The notes: generated by a model not told the origin, from the sequence alone. A DNA stretch of 64,000 nucleotides from Yersinia aldovae ATCC 35236 (GCF_000173735.1 NZ_ACCB01000004.1:62001-126000); one strand, 5' to 3'. Numbered from the stretch's first letter, positions 43,779 through 53,498 are shown. Made by a program: numbers and translations.

Positions 43779-44528
43779 ATGATTGAGATGTCGCTGGAAA
43801 ATATTAACGGTATTGAGGTTATCCATGCCGCCCCGGCGGGTCAGCGCCAGCAGCCATTACCGACCATTTTCTTTTACCACGGCTACACTTCGTCAAAAGA
43901 GGTCTATTCCTACTTTGCTTATGCCTTTGCTCAGGCTGGTTTTCGTACTATAGCGCCAGATGCGGATAGACATGGTGCGCGTTTTGACGGTAATGAAACG
44001 GAGCGACGCTCTCATTTCTGGGAAATCCTGAAATCGAATATTGATGAGTTACCCGCCCTGAAGCAGCATTATCAGCAGGCCGGATTGATTGATGATGAGC
44101 GCATTGGTGTGGCGGGCGCATCAATGGGCGGCATGACCACGTTAGGGGCATTAGCCCGCTATCCGTGGGTGCGTGCTGCCGCAGATTTTATGGGGTCGGG
44201 TTATTTTACCTCGTTGGCACATTCACTATTTCCACCGTTAGAGGCCGGGGTTAGCATCAGTGCAACCGAGTTTGCACGTCGTTTAGCGCCGTTGGCAGAT
44301 TATGATCTCACTCATCAGTTAGGCGCTGTTACTGGGCGGCCATTATTGGTCTGGCATGGTGAAGCGGATGACGTCGTTCCGGCGACAGAGAGTGCGCGGT
44401 TGGTACAAGAACTCAGGGCAAGCGAGCGTGATAATCACCTGACTTATATTACCGAAGCGGGGATTGGTCATAAAATTACGCCAAGCGCATTAAAGGCTGG
44501 AGTGACATTTTTCACCAAACACTTATGA
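43779..44528 (+). CDS. yjfP: Alpha/beta-hydrolase esterase YjfP
   Basis: Cytoplasmic carboxylesterase of the dienelactone-hydrolase-like fold. 249 residues with oxyanion-hole HGYTSSKEVY, nucleophile elbow GVAGASMGGMTT (Ser near 120), a DDVVP acid-loop at about 206 and a catalytic His near 234 (GIGHKIT). AAAGGATTCTCATC precedes ATG 43779. Natural substrate unknown. Confidence 0.92.
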   Translation: MIEMSLENINGIEVIHAAPAGQRQQPLPTIFFYHGYTSSKEVYSYFAYAFAQAGFRTIAPDADRHGARFDGNETERRSHFWEILKSNIDELPALKQHYQQAGLIDDERIGVAGASMGGMTTLGALARYPWVRAAADFMGSGYFTSLAHSLFPPLEAGVSISATEFARRLAPLADYDLTHQLGAVTGRPLLVWHGEADDVVPATESARLVQELRASERDNHLTYITEAGIGHKITPSALKAGVTFFTKHL

Positions 44529-44540
44529 GCCACTGAGAAT

Positions 44541-44770
44541 AAAAAAGCCCCCAGTTATCTGGGGGCAAGGGTATATCAAATAGCTTTTTTAGTTTTGGGT
44601 CGTCGTATTCACTGGTGCTGGTTTTTGACTGTTGGGTCTAACGGTCACTCTCTGCGTTTACTCGGATTGAGTCATTACCCGACTCATGCCTCTGGGTCAT
44701 GTGGAATGCCGCTGTGCCGTGTTGGCTGCCTTGCTACATCTTGAAATCTATTAGTGATATGCGGTGGATG
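44541..44770 (-). ncRNA. Candidate small RNA, minus strand
   Basis: An intrinsic terminator points left with no gene upstream of it: on the minus strand GCCCCCAG (44559-44566) pairs with CTGGGGGC (44547-44554) and is followed by TTTTTT. About 230 nt upstream is a TAGAAT -10 (44777-44782) with an AT-rich but weak -35. The interval also has a stem TGAGTC/GACTCA near 44670. No ORF over 25 codons with a ribosome site. It is inference that this is an RNA gene; the hairpin could instead serve as the 3' end of yjfP. Confidence 0.35.
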
Positions 44771-44978
44771 TAAATAATTCTAGTCGATTTTGTTAATTTA
44801 AAAACAGGTGATAATTGATTCACTTTATCAAAAAAAATGAACGAAATAACAGTGGAGTTAATGATTTCATTGAAAGATTTATCGGACTAATGGATCTACA
44901 TCCATTGGTTATTTAATGAACAAAAAGTGCGGTTTTAGCAAAGTAATGGTTAGAACAAGAATAAATCCCCCGCAGTCC

Positions 44979-45007
44979 TTGAGTTTAAATGCGCCCGCAA
45001 GTATAGT
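44979..45007 (+). promoter_or_regulatory. Promoter of the rpsF operon
   Basis: TTGAGT (44979-44984), exactly 17-bp spacer, TATAGT (45002-45007), then a TACGCG discriminator. It lies 100 bp upstream of rpsF and has the make-up of a strong growth-rate-regulated promoter. Confidence 0.75.
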
Positions 45008-45045
45008 TACGCGTCATTTTTCAGCCGCACACAAACACGTTCCTT

Positions 45046-45080
45046 GCCTCCATGGGCCGCGGTTGACCCTATCAGGAGGC
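45046..45080 (+). promoter_or_regulatory. Putative S6:S18 autoregulatory leader
   Basis: GCCTCC (45046-45051) pairs with GGAGGC (45075-45080), and an inner GGG/CCC pairing flanks an exposed CCG (45057-45059 area). This resembles the S6:S18-binding leader that lets the S6-S18 complex repress its own operon. Assignment rests on location and the CCG-bearing stem. Confidence 0.5.
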
Positions 45081-45107
45081 TGAATAATCCGTAAGGAGCA
45101 ATAATCG

Positions 45108-45500
45108 ATGCGTCATTACGAAATCGTTTTTATGGTCCATCCTGACCAAAGCGAACAGGTTCCGGGCATGATCGAGCGCTATAGTGCAACTATCACTAAT
45201 GCTGCTGGTACGATCCACCGTCTGGAAGACTGGGGCCGCCGTCAACTGGCTTACCCGATCAACAAACTGCACAAAGCCCACTACGTTCTGTTGAACGTTG
45301 AAGCTCCGCAGGAAGCGATCGATGAGCTGGAAACAAACTTCCGCTTCAACGACGCCGTTATCCGTAGCATGGTTATGCGCGTTAAGCACGCGGTAACTGA
45401 AGCATCACCAATGGTTAAAGCGAAAGACGAACGCCGTGAGCGTCACGACTTCGCGTCAGAAGCCAATGATGATTCTGAAGCTGGGGATTCTGAAGAGTAA
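45108..45500 (+). CDS. rpsF: 30S ribosomal protein S6
   Basis: Small-subunit protein pairing with S18 on the 16S platform. 130 residues: [47 protein letters not shown], and an acidic C-terminal tail [10 protein letters not shown], the region where RimK adds glutamates in E. coli. AAGGAGCAATAATCG precedes the ATG. Confidence 0.98.
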
Positions 45501-45505
45501 TTGCC

Positions 45506-46058
<553 letters not shown>

Positions 46059-46097
46059 TCGGCCACTGTCCATTAACGACTTTGAGAGGATAAGGTA

Positions 46098-46550
46098 ATG
46101 CAAGTTATTCTGCTTGATAAAGTAGCAAACCTGGGCAGCCTGGGTGACCAAGTGAATGTTAAAGCGGGCTACGCTCGTAACTTCTTGGTTCCACAGGGTA
46201 AAGCTGTTCCGGCAACAAAGAAAAACGTTGAGTTCTTTGAAGCACGCCGTGCAGAATTAGAAGCCAAATTAGTTGGCGTTCTGGCTGCTGCACAAGCTCG
46301 TGCAACCAAAATTAACGAACTGGTCAGTGTCACTATCGCTTCTAAAGCAGGCGATGAAGGCAAACTGTTCGGCTCTATCGGTACTCGCGACATCGCTGAT
46401 GCAGTTACTGCAGCTGGCGTTGACGTGGCCAAGAGCGAAGTTCGTCTGCCGAATGGCGTTCTGCGTACTACAGGTGAGCATGAAGTTCACTTCCAGGTAC
46501 ACAGCGACGTGTTTGCGCAACTGAACGTAGTAGTGGTTCCAGAAGCGTAA
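46098..46550 (+). CDS. rplI: 50S ribosomal protein L9
   Basis: 150 residues: N-terminal domain [36 protein letters not shown], long connecting helix, and C-terminal domain ending VNVVVVPEA-like. Binds near the L1 stalk of 23S rRNA. GAGGATAAGGTA precedes the ATG. Last gene of rpsF-priB-rpsR-rplI, followed by a strong terminator. Confidence 0.98.
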   Translation: MQVILLDKVANLGSLGDQVNVKAGYARNFLVPQGKAVPATKKNVEFFEARRAELEAKLVGVLAAAQARATKINELVSVTIASKAGDEGKLFGSIGTRDIADAVTAAGVDVAKSEVRLPNGVLRTTGEHEVHFQVHSDVFAQLNVVVVPEA

Positions 46551-46571
46551 GTTACGTAGCTGTAACCTGCT

Positions 46572-46604
46572 AAAACGCCAGCCTCGTGCTGGCGTTTTGC
46601 TTTT
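46572..46604 (+). terminator. Terminator of the rpsF operon
   Basis: AAAACGCCAGC (46572-46582) pairs perfectly with GCTGGCGTTTT (46588-46598), followed by GCTTTTT. Confidence 0.92.
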
Positions 46605-46634
46605 TAATGATTGGCAATGCGGCCATCTGTCGGT

Positions 46635-47069
46635 TTAATCTGGTGCTAAAATATCAAATCTACATTCCTCGGCAGCTACGCCAGAACACTGATAGATTTC
46701 AAGAAAGGGATTTTGTTGGTAGACCCAAAGTGGTTGTTCGCTGATTGATACCCGCCAGGTCTTATTACCGTAGAACATATCTATCTGCTTACCTTGCGCC
46801 TGCAAGTTATAGGTACACTTCTGAAACATGCCTTGCCCAACGACGTTATTTTTTTCACTATCGATGATTATCAGCGCTTCACTAAAATTTTTAATTGAAC
46901 CGTTTGATGGAACCACTCCTTGCAGCGTGCCAATCCACTCTTCATTGCCCGCCGCGGGTGCGGTATAGACACCACCAACCTGTTTAATGGTATTAACCGC
47001 CGGGCAGTGCAACTGAGCTACAGTGCCAAATGACGTGAAGAGCAGCAAGAAAGGTAATTTATACGTCAT
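46635..47069 (-). CDS. DUF3757-like exported protein
   Basis: 144-residue secreted or periplasmic protein of unknown function. N-terminal signal MTYKLPFLLLFTSFGTVAQLHCPA, then a Cys-containing mature domain with EEWIGTLQGVVPSNGSIKNFSEALI and four cysteines in the mature part (two near CTY/C-terminal ECRF), suggesting disulfides. The pattern fits the DUF3757 family, judged by eye. AT-richer than its neighbours and absent from this slot in E. coli, so an accessory gain between rplI and ytfB is likely. Confidence 0.65.
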   Translation of the reverse strand: MTYKLPFLLLFTSFGTVAQLHCPAVNTIKQVGGVYTAPAAGNEEWIGTLQGVVPSNGSIKNFSEALIIIDSEKNNVVGQGMFQKCTYNLQAQGKQIDMFYGNKTWRVSISEQPLWVYQQNPFLEIYQCSGVAAEECRFDILAPD

Positions 47070-47205
47070 AACTATTCCCTCTGTTTATGTATGTGGCTAT
47101 AGGGGGACGGTGTTAATCCCCGAAACCAACCTAGTGCGGCAGAGAGAACGCGACAATATCAAAGAAAATAAGGAGGTAGATAGGAATGGCGACAACGGAC
47201 TGTGG

Positions 47206-47958
47206 TTAGTGCTCTCGACGGTAGCTGCCATCACTCTGCCGGGTAAACAGCACTTCTGCACGGCTGGTCGTTTCAATCGCTAATGCGGCAACCCCGCCTT
47301 GAGCATCCAGCATGATTTTAACTTCTTGCCCAGCTTGCAGATTACTCAGTGGTTTATCGCTGCCTTCAACCTGAGCCATCGCAAAGACTTCATTAACTGG
47401 CAGGTTGTTGTCACGGAACAGTTGTGCCAATGTCTTCCCAGACTGAACTTGATAGCTCTGCCAGTTGCTTTGTGCAGATGAAGGCGGTGTCTCGGGTATT
47501 ACTGGCCTTACCACCGTTGGCGGTGGCGGAGCATCAGTATTACCCTGTAATTGGGCCTGTAACGGTACGCTGGTAGGTTGTGCGTTAACCGGGAAGGAAA
47601 GGTCGGTGTTATCGCGGGAAGCGGGCCACAGCAGTGCCAGCAACAAGACTGTCGTGGCGATAATCACCCAGCGGCGATGGAAGAGGGGCAATGGCTCCAT
47701 CCACTGAAAACTGTCCGGCAGATGCCAGATTTTCAGCAGCAACTTGTTGATTGCTTTTTCCTGCACCGGTGTGGCGACAGTTTCTGCTACATCGTCAGGG
47801 GCTGCAAGATGTTCAGAGGCGCTGACGTCGGATATCAGATTTTGATCATCACTGTTTTTCGCATCTGGCAAGACCTTCTGCCTGATAGTCAGCCAGGTAT
47901 GGAGCAATGGCTGATAAATCCGGTTGTTCTTTCTTCTCCTGGGCGCGATTCTGCCCAT
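47206..47958 (-). CDS. ytfB: Cell-division-associated OapA/LysM-like protein YtfB
   Basis: Single-pass membrane protein; E. coli YtfB affects division and localises to the septum through its periplasmic glycan-binding part. 250 residues: about 70 residues of basic then acidic cytoplasmic N-terminus, OapA N-terminal motif KIWHLPDSFQWMEPLPLFHRRW, transmembrane helix at about 96-112, Pro/Gln-rich linker, and C-terminal OapA domain WQSYQVQSGKTLAQLFRDNNLPVNEVFAMAQVEG...VLFTRQSDGSYRR. Longer than E. coli YtfB (212), mainly at the N-terminus. Confidence 0.9.
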   Translation of the reverse strand: MGRIAPRRRKNNRIYQPLLHTWLTIRQKVLPDAKNSDDQNLISDVSASEHLAAPDDVAETVATPVQEKAINKLLLKIWHLPDSFQWMEPLPLFHRRWVIIATTVLLLALLWPASRDNTDLSFPVNAQPTSVPLQAQLQGNTDAPPPPTVVRPVIPETPPSSAQSNWQSYQVQSGKTLAQLFRDNNLPVNEVFAMAQVEGSDKPLSNLQAGQEVKIMLDAQGGVAALAIETTSRAEVLFTRQSDGSYRREH

Positions 47959-48028
47959 GATGACCTCTCTTCAACTACGTAAAACAACATAAACAATAAG
48001 ATGGGTGGTGAACCCTATAGGCTTCTAA

Positions 48029-48125
48029 GTATATACCTTTATCGCCGTCATCTTTCAAACGGTCGTTGTGTTGGCCGCGTTCCAATCTGCTTTTGGCCAA
48101 TTTACTGTTCGCTTGCTGCCATTGT
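48029..48125. repeat. Degenerate ERIC element
   Basis: TATATACCTTTATCGCCGTCATCTTTCAAACGG...GTGTTGGCCGCGTTC..AATCTGCTTTTGGCCAATTTACTG...CGCTTGCTGCC follows the left part and internal expansion of the long ERIC at 37978 with many substitutions; the right end is missing. It lies in the ytfB-fklB spacer. Confidence 0.45.
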
Positions 48126-48233
48126 TTCTTTTTCTTCGACAAAAGTCATCATTCACGATGCAAGATTTTACCACGCTCCCCTGCTGCTGTTATGCTTGCA
48201 ACTTCGATTTGATGAATGACTAAAGGAAAATCC

Positions 48234-48854
48234 ATGACAACCCCTTCTTTTGATAGCGTTGAAGCGCAAGCGAGCTACGGGATTGGTTTACAGATCGGGC
48301 AGCAATTACAAGAATCCGGTCTGGAAGGTTTATTGCCAGAAGCACTGTTGGCAGGTTTGCGTGACGCGATGGAAGGGAATACACCGACTGTCCCTGTTGA
48401 TGTGATACATCGTGCGCTGCAAGAAGTCCACGAAAAGGCAGATAAAGTCCGTGTTGAGCGCCAGCAGGCGTTGGTAGAAGAAGGGAAAACCTTCCTGGAA
48501 GAGAATGCCAAGCGCGATGACGTGACGACCACTGAGTCTGGCTTGCAGTTCTCTGTATTGCAGGCGGGTGATGGCCCGATCCCGTCCCGTCAGGATCGTG
48601 TGCGCGTGCATTACACTGGTCGTCTGGTTGATGGCACGGTGTTTGATAGCTCGGTTGAACGTGGTCAGCCGGCTGAATTCCCGGTCAGCGGTGTTATTCC
48701 GGGCTGGATTGAAGCGCTGGCTATGATGCCAGTGGGTTCTAAATGGAAGTTGTGCATCCCGCACAACCTGGCCTACGGCGAGCGTGGTGCGGGTGCAACT
48801 ATCCCACCATTCAGTGCATTGATGTTTGAAGTGGAACTGCTGGAAATTCTGTAA
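48234..48854 (+). CDS. fklB: FKBP-type peptidyl-prolyl isomerase FklB
   Basis: 22-kDa FKBP isomerase. ATG 48234 with AAAGGAAAATCC gives 206 residues ([25 protein letters not shown]), the E. coli FklB length. N-terminal helical dimerisation part, then the FKBP domain [36 protein letters not shown] and [30 protein letters not shown]. Confidence 0.96.
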   Translation: MTTPSFDSVEAQASYGIGLQIGQQLQESGLEGLLPEALLAGLRDAMEGNTPTVPVDVIHRALQEVHEKADKVRVERQQALVEEGKTFLEENAKRDDVTTTESGLQFSVLQAGDGPIPSRQDRVRVHYTGRLVDGTVFDSSVERGQPAEFPVSGVIPGWIEALAMMPVGSKWKLCIPHNLAYGERGAGATIPPFSALMFEVELLEIL

Positions 48855-48876
48855 TTTCTGAGCGCAATGACATAAA

Positions 48877-48905
48877 AAAGGGCGATATCATGTCGCCCTT
48901 TGGTC
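48877..48905. terminator. Bidirectional terminator fklB/ytfE
   Basis: AAAGGGCGA (ending 48885) pairs with TCGCCCTTT (48893-48901). A runs on the left give a T tract for the minus-strand ytfE, and TTTGGTCTTTA follows on the plus side. Confidence 0.8.
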
Positions 48906-48937
48906 TTTATTGAGCTGGTAAATAATCCACGATTAAG

Positions 48938-49603
48938 TTATTCACCATCCAGTGCGCGGGGAAACAGCAAGTTATTCTCTAGATGAATATGTTCCATCAG
49001 GTCAGTGATGAATTCATTGATACCGGTGTAAAGTGCTCGCCAGGTATTACAGGCACCCTCTGGCGGCGTCATATTTTGTGTTAGGTGTTTAACCACTTCC
49101 AATTGTTGCCCGACCGCATCGTGCTCAGCTTCCATCACAAATATTGGCCCACTGGCCTGTGACCCCATACCGCGTTTGATCATCGGGAACAGAATCTGCT
49201 CTTCTTTGTACATATGCTGGGTTAGTTCTTCTAAAATTGCCGTCAGTTCGGCTGCCAATCCACGGGGACATGCGGCTTTCTCGCCATGAACGCGTTCAAC
49301 CTTTTCCGCCATTAGAATCAATTCTGGTAGCTGTTCACGGTGGCGGTTGTGATAGCGGCTGATAATAAAATCGATGATATTTGCCAGCGGTTGTTGTTGC
49401 CAATCTTCAGAGGGTAGCGGCTCGGTTTGTAATGCACTCAGTTGTGCCTCCAGCGTATCAATATCCAGATTCAGCTTAGTGGCTGCCCGTAACAGCGTTT
49501 GCTTGCCACCACAGCAGAAATCCAACTGGTGATGGCGAAATAATTTTGTTGCCCGTGGAATAGCGATAGCCAAAGCCCCCAGAGACTGATTGCGGTAATC
49601 CAT
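48938..49603 (-). CDS. ytfE: Di-iron Fe-S cluster repair protein YtfE (RIC)
   Basis: Hemerythrin-like di-iron protein that repairs nitrosatively or oxidatively damaged Fe-S clusters. 221 residues: N-terminal ScdA domain with [15 protein letters not shown], then a four-helix hemerythrin domain with metal His/Glu ligands in [35 protein letters not shown] and [15 protein letters not shown]. An NsrR-type operator lies 34 bp upstream, and nsrR itself is in this window. Confidence 0.96.
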   Translation of the reverse strand: MDYRNQSLGALAIAIPRATKLFRHHQLDFCCGGKQTLLRAATKLNLDIDTLEAQLSALQTEPLPSEDWQQQPLANIIDFIISRYHNRHREQLPELILMAEKVERVHGEKAACPRGLAAELTAILEELTQHMYKEEQILFPMIKRGMGSQASGPIFVMEAEHDAVGQQLEVVKHLTQNMTPPEGACNTWRALYTGINEFITDLMEHIHLENNLLFPRALDGE

Positions 49604-49636
49604 GCTGACACCTCATTGAGTAATTGAAATTCCAAT

Positions 49637-49659
49637 AAGATGCATATTAAATGCATGTT
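49637..49659 (-). promoter_or_regulatory. NsrR operator upstream of ytfE
   Basis: Inverted repeat AAGATGCAT-(ATTAA)-ATGCATGTT, 23 bp, one base off a perfect 11-1-11 palindrome; it matches the NsrR consensus of paired AAGATGCA/TT half-sites. It lies immediately ahead of ytfE, a known NsrR target. Confidence 0.85.
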
Positions 49660-49713
49660 ATGGTTTGCGATATAGCTCTAAAGAGGTAGGTGAATGATGA
49701 CAGCGCTCGTTGA

Positions 49714-49880
49714 AGCGCTGTTGCCAGAGGTTAATAACAAAGCTGCTGATAGCTCAGTGAGTGAAGGGTTTACCGCACCTGGGGCACTCCGGTGGCTCAC
49801 GCCACTACGACCCCAACGGCACGATTCCCCTTCATTTAACTTTGTCAGCAGCAACAGCGTAGCGCTGTTGCCAGAGGTTA
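49714..49880. repeat. 20-bp direct repeats between ytfE and cpdB
   Basis: AGCGCTGTTGCCAGAGGTTA occurs identically at 49714-49733 and 49861-49880, 147 bp apart. Each copy forms one arm of a different hairpin: ACAGCGCT/AGCGCTGT around 49700-49721, and GCAACAGCG/CGCTGTTGC around 49852-49872. The second copy contains the cpdB stop codon. The 127 bp between the repeats are not recognisable. Confidence 0.7.
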
Positions 49881-51839
49881 TTTCTTCTGTAAATCAATTT
49901 GATACACTTTGAAACCTATCTCATCAGTACCCATTGCCTTCATCGGATATTGTGCTTTTTGCTGAATAAATTCAGTGGCTTTGGCACTTGGTGAGGTTTC
50001 AAAACGGATATCCAACGGGTGTTTGCTGCTGACAGCCGCCAGACGCCAATTATTGTCAGCCTGCGGAGTGACCTGCCCGTGTTTCTTGGTTTCAGCACTG
50101 ATATAAGCAGACAGCACCGCTCGGTTTTCATCCGGTGAAGCGAAGGCGATATGGCTATCACCGGTGCCAGCGAATTTACCGCTATAAGCGCGGTAGTTAT
50201 TGGTGGCAATCAGGAAGGTGGCTTTCGGATCAATTGGTTTGCCGTTGAAGGTCAGGTTTTTAATACGTTCGGCTTTATCATTAATCAGCGCGCACTCGCC
50301 GTCATAACGGGCCGGTTGGCTGACATCAATTTCATATTTCACACCATCAATGACATCAAAATTATAAGTGCGGAAACCGTCCCAGTTAATCAGCGATTGC
50401 GGTTTGCTGCTGTTCACATCAATTTGATTAAATTGTGCGGCGGAGCATTCCAGCCACTGTTTAACATCCGCGCCACTGGCTTTCACCACCACCAAGGTAT
50501 TGGGGTAAAGGTACAGATCAGCGGCGTTACGGAAGGTCAGTTCACCTTTTTCCACTTCGACAAAACTGGCAGGATCATTTTTACGACCACCAGCTTTAAA
50601 TGGTGCAGCGGCAGAAAGTACCGGTAAATCGGCCAAGTCAGGATCGCCCTGAATAAAGTGTTCGGTATAGGAGCGCTGTGCGTTATTGACGATCTGCACG
50701 GTGGGATCATCTTGGATCAGCGCCAGATAACTGTACATATTATCCGATGCTTTGCCGATCGGTTGGCTGACAAAATCACGAGTACCTTGGTGATCTGCCG
50801 CCAGCACTTTTACTAAATCTGCATTCTCGGCTGCCAGTGACTTTTGGGTGATTTTATCAAAGATTGGGCGCGCCTCGGCTTTAGCCTGAGTCACCTGCCA
50901 TGCGCCTTTATCATTATTCAGCACAAAATCCACCACACCCAAATGGTCACCCCACTGGCCTGGCATCACGGCCGGAATGCCGTTTAATGTGCCCTGAGCG
51001 ATATCTGCACCTTTAATGGTGGCAAAATCTTTGCTGGGAAAGACGGCGTGAGCGTGGCCGAACATGATGGCATCAATACCTGGCACTTGGCTGAGGTAAT
51101 AAACCGAGTTTTCCGCCATCGTTTTATAAGGGTCACTGGAAAGGCCGGAGTGCGGAATGGCGACAACCAGGTCAGCCCCTTGTTTGCGCATCTCCGGTAC
51201 CCACTTTTTGGCGGTTTCGGTGATATCGTTAACCGTCACTTTGCCGCTCAAGTTGGCTTTATCCCATATCATCACTTGTGGCGGGACAAAACCGATGTAA
51301 CCAATGCGCAGGTTATGGGGTTTTCCGTCGCGATCTTTCACCGGTGTATCGACAATCAAATAGGGCTGAAACAACGGTTTACCGGTTTTGACATCGATCA
51401 CGTTGGCGTTCACATAGGGGAACTTTGCACCGGCCAGTGATGTCTTCAGATAATCCAAACCATAGTTAAACTCATGATTACCGATGTTTCCGACCGTATA
51501 ATCTAGTGTATTCATCGCCTTATAGACTGGGTGAATCTCACCGGCTTTTAGCCCTTTGGCGGCCATATAGTCACCCAACGGACTGCCTTGAATCAGGTCG
51601 CCATTATCCACCAACACGCTGTTAGTGGCTTGCTGGCGAGCCGCGTCAATCAGACTTGCGGTGCGGACTAAGCCGAACTTCTCGGTGGGCTTATCCTTGT
51701 AGTAATCAAAGTCCATCATATTGCTGTGCAGGTCGGTGGTTTCCAGTACGCGCAAATCAACAGTCGCGGCCTGCGCGGTTGAGGTCGCGGCAGCAATCAG
51801 GCTGGCAAGAAGGGATAACGTTAGCGGACGCGTGATCAT
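49878..51839 (-). CDS. cpdB: Periplasmic 2',3'-cyclic-nucleotide phosphodiesterase/3'-nucleotidase CpdB
   Basis: Periplasmic metallophosphoesterase that lets cells use 2',3'-cyclic and 3'-nucleotides. ATG 51839 with GGAGAAAGCC gives 653 residues ([24 protein letters not shown] signal peptide); a longer frame upstream lacks support. Metal-binding motifs [49 protein letters not shown] and MFGHAHAVF are followed by the C-terminal 5'-nucleotidase domain. Confidence 0.96.
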   Translation of the reverse strand: MITRPLTLSLLASLIAAATSTAQAATVDLRVLETTDLHSNMMDFDYYKDKPTEKFGLVRTASLIDAARQQATNSVLVDNGDLIQGSPLGDYMAAKGLKAGEIHPVYKAMNTLDYTVGNIGNHEFNYGLDYLKTSLAGAKFPYVNANVIDVKTGKPLFQPYLIVDTPVKDRDGKPHNLRIGYIGFVPPQVMIWDKANLSGKVTVNDITETAKKWVPEMRKQGADLVVAIPHSGLSSDPYKTMAENSVYYLSQVPGIDAIMFGHAHAVFPSKDFATIKGADIAQGTLNGIPAVMPGQWGDHLGVVDFVLNNDKGAWQVTQAKAEARPIFDKITQKSLAAENADLVKVLAADHQGTRDFVSQPIGKASDNMYSYLALIQDDPTVQIVNNAQRSYTEHFIQGDPDLADLPVLSAAAPFKAGGRKNDPASFVEVEKGELTFRNAADLYLYPNTLVVVKASGADVKQWLECSAAQFNQIDVNSSKPQSLINWDGFRTYNFDVIDGVKYEIDVSQPARYDGECALINDKAERIKNLTFNGKPIDPKATFLIATNNYRAYSGKFAGTGDSHIAFASPDENRAVLSAYISAETKKHGQVTPQADNNWRLAAVSSKHPLDIRFETSPSAKATEFIQQKAQYPMKAMGTDEIGFKVYQIDLQKK

Positions 51840-52188
51840 GGCTTTCTCCATCTGATAAAAGCGATTCGAGATGTATCGCAAAAGAATATGTAATATTAAT
51901 TAGTTGCTGCAACAAAGTGTGAAGTGTGGCAGAAAATCCAATGTGATAACGCGCAGAGGCTCACAGTTAGCACCGGTCAATCTCGCTGATTTAATTGAAA
52001 GTTATGATACTGCGGTGGCTATTCATGATGAAACTTATTAGTCTGCCAAACAGGGTTTAACGTCGAGATGATTAAATTTTATTTTGGTTTGCGTTCTAAA
52101 CTGTATATAGAACGAGTAATACAATCATTAGCGAGTTAAACAACCACGATCAATAGTCGACATGGCACATAATACCAAGGGGTGGATA
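51840..52188. other. Divergent cpdB/cysQ intergenic region
   Basis: 349 bp with the promoters of both genes. The only strong feature is an inverted repeat CGTTCTA-N9-TAGAACG (52092-52114) 75 bp before cysQ, a possible operator. No ORF or repeat family. Confidence 0.55.
52092..52114. promoter_or_regulatory. Palindromic operator candidate upstream of cysQ
   Basis: CGTTCTA (52092-52098) and TAGAACG (52108-52114), perfect 7-bp arms with a 9-bp AT-rich spacer. Size and position suit a dimeric regulator; I cannot name it. Confidence 0.45.
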
Positions 52189-52929
52189 ATGTTAGAGCAA
52201 ATTTGCCAACTCGCCCGCGAGGCAGGCGTGGCGATTATGGCGGTCTATCAGGGGGAGCAACCTCTTGATATAGCGCATAAAAAGGATGACTCACCGGTGA
52301 CGGCGGCTGATCTTGCCGCGCATCATATTATCAAAGCCGGATTAGCGGCATTAACACCTGATATTCCGCTGTTATCTGAAGAAGATCCGCCAGTATGGGC
52401 GGTACGTCAGCACTGGCAGCGTTACTGGTTGGTTGATCCGCTTGATGGTACGAAAGAGTTTCTCAACCGCAACGGTGAGTTTACCGTTAACATTGCGCTG
52501 ATCGAGCAAGGTGTTCCGGTGCTGGGGGTAGTGTATACCCCAGTGACTGAAGTGATGTATAGCGCGCAAGGTGGCCAGGCGTGGAAAGAAGAGTGTGGCC
52601 GGCGGATGCAGATTCAGGTACGCGATGCACTCCCGCCGCTGGTGGTGGTGAGCCGCTCCCACAGCGATGCTGAACTGGAAGATTATCTGTCGCAACTGGG
52701 TGAGCATCAGACGGTGTCGGTGGGGTCATCACTTAAGTTTTGTCTGGTAGCCGAGGGGAAGGCACAATTATATCCCCGTTTCGGACCGACAAATGTCTGG
52801 GATACTGCGGCAGGACATGCCGTCGCCATTGCTGCCGGGGCTCATGTTCACGACTGGCAGGGAAAGCCGCTGGATTATACCCCGCGTGAATCTTTCCTGA
52901 ACCCCGGTTTTAGAGTTTCCTTATTCTAG
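52189..52929 (+). CDS. cysQ: 3'(2'),5'-bisphosphate nucleotidase CysQ
   Basis: Inositol-monophosphatase-family enzyme hydrolysing PAP (and PAPS) to AMP in sulfur assimilation. ATG 52189 preceded by AAGGGGTGGATA gives 246 residues ([22 protein letters not shown]), the E. coli length. Metal-site motifs [44 protein letters not shown] and the C-terminal [12 protein letters not shown] are present. Converges on ytfJ with a 5-bp gap. Confidence 0.96.
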   Translation: MLEQICQLAREAGVAIMAVYQGEQPLDIAHKKDDSPVTAADLAAHHIIKAGLAALTPDIPLLSEEDPPVWAVRQHWQRYWLVDPLDGTKEFLNRNGEFTVNIALIEQGVPVLGVVYTPVTEVMYSAQGGQAWKEECGRRMQIQVRDALPPLVVVSRSHSDAELEDYLSQLGEHQTVSVGSSLKFCLVAEGKAQLYPRFGPTNVWDTAAGHAVAIAAGAHVHDWQGKPLDYTPRESFLNPGFRVSLF

Positions 52930-52934
52930 CGGCC

Positions 52935-53498
52935 CTACGGTGTTACAAGTTGGTGCAGTTGGTCGATGACCTGCTGCACCTCTGTGGCCGTCAGCGCACC
53001 CTCTTTGACAAATTTAACCTTTCCCTGTGGGTCCAGAACCACAATGGCAGAGCCTTTCTCGGCTAAACCCCACGCTTTTTTCACGTTACCGTCGCTGTCG
53101 ACCACAAACTGCGACCACGGGAATTCACGTTTGCTGCTTTCAATACTGTTTCGCACGAACACCGCTGTCCCGATGATGGCGTCGTCAGTATTGACGATTG
53201 TCGTTGTTTGGTAACGTTCGTGTGGCAGATTGGCATGTTTGATGGCTTCAATCAGCGGCGCATTCAGCTCTTTTGCTAAGGTGCGGCCAGCGATATGTTG
53301 AATCACTCGCACTTTGCCAGGCAGCAGTGAGCTATTCCAGTTTTTATAGCTAAACTGATCAGTAGCCTTATCGTAATTCAATTCGCCTTTATCGCTGACA
53401 CCTACTGGCGGTACGCGTTGGTTATTCTCAATCGAATGGGCGCAAACCAGTAAAGGCGTGAACAGTAATGAGAGCATAAGCAGGCTATTTTTTATCAT
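52935..53498 (-). CDS. ytfJ: YtfJ family periplasmic protein
   Basis: Periplasmic protein of unknown function with a thioredoxin-like fold in the family. ATG 53498 (AAGGACATCAC upstream) gives 187 residues with signal peptide MIKNSLLMLSLLFTPLLVCAHS; an upstream in-frame extension is unsupported. The mature part has GKVRVIQHIAGRTLAKELNAPLIEAIK, TTTIVNTDDAIIGTAVFVRNS and VVLDPQGKVKFVKEGAL. No CxxC is present, so it is not a classical thiol oxidoreductase. Confidence 0.92.
   Translation of the reverse strand: MIKNSLLMLSLLFTPLLVCAHSIENNQRVPPVGVSDKGELNYDKATDQFSYKNWNSSLLPGKVRVIQHIAGRTLAKELNAPLIEAIKHANLPHERYQTTTIVNTDDAIIGTAVFVRNSIESSKREFPWSQFVVDSDGNVKKAWGLAEKGSAIVVLDPQGKVKFVKEGALTATEVQQVIDQLHQLVTP

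Larger units (their letters stand above)
44529..45107. other. yjfP to rpsF intergenic region
   Basis: 579 bp. Contains a minus-facing terminator hairpin at 44541-44566, a possible minus-strand RNA up to about 44770, an AT-rich central part (44770-44930), and the rpsF promoter and leader from 44979. No protein gene is convincing. Confidence 0.6.

Noticed and set aside
49694-49912. Plus-strand 72-codon frame over the ytfE-cpdB gap
   Set aside because: It spans the direct repeats and runs antisense into cpdB; composition is not protein-like.
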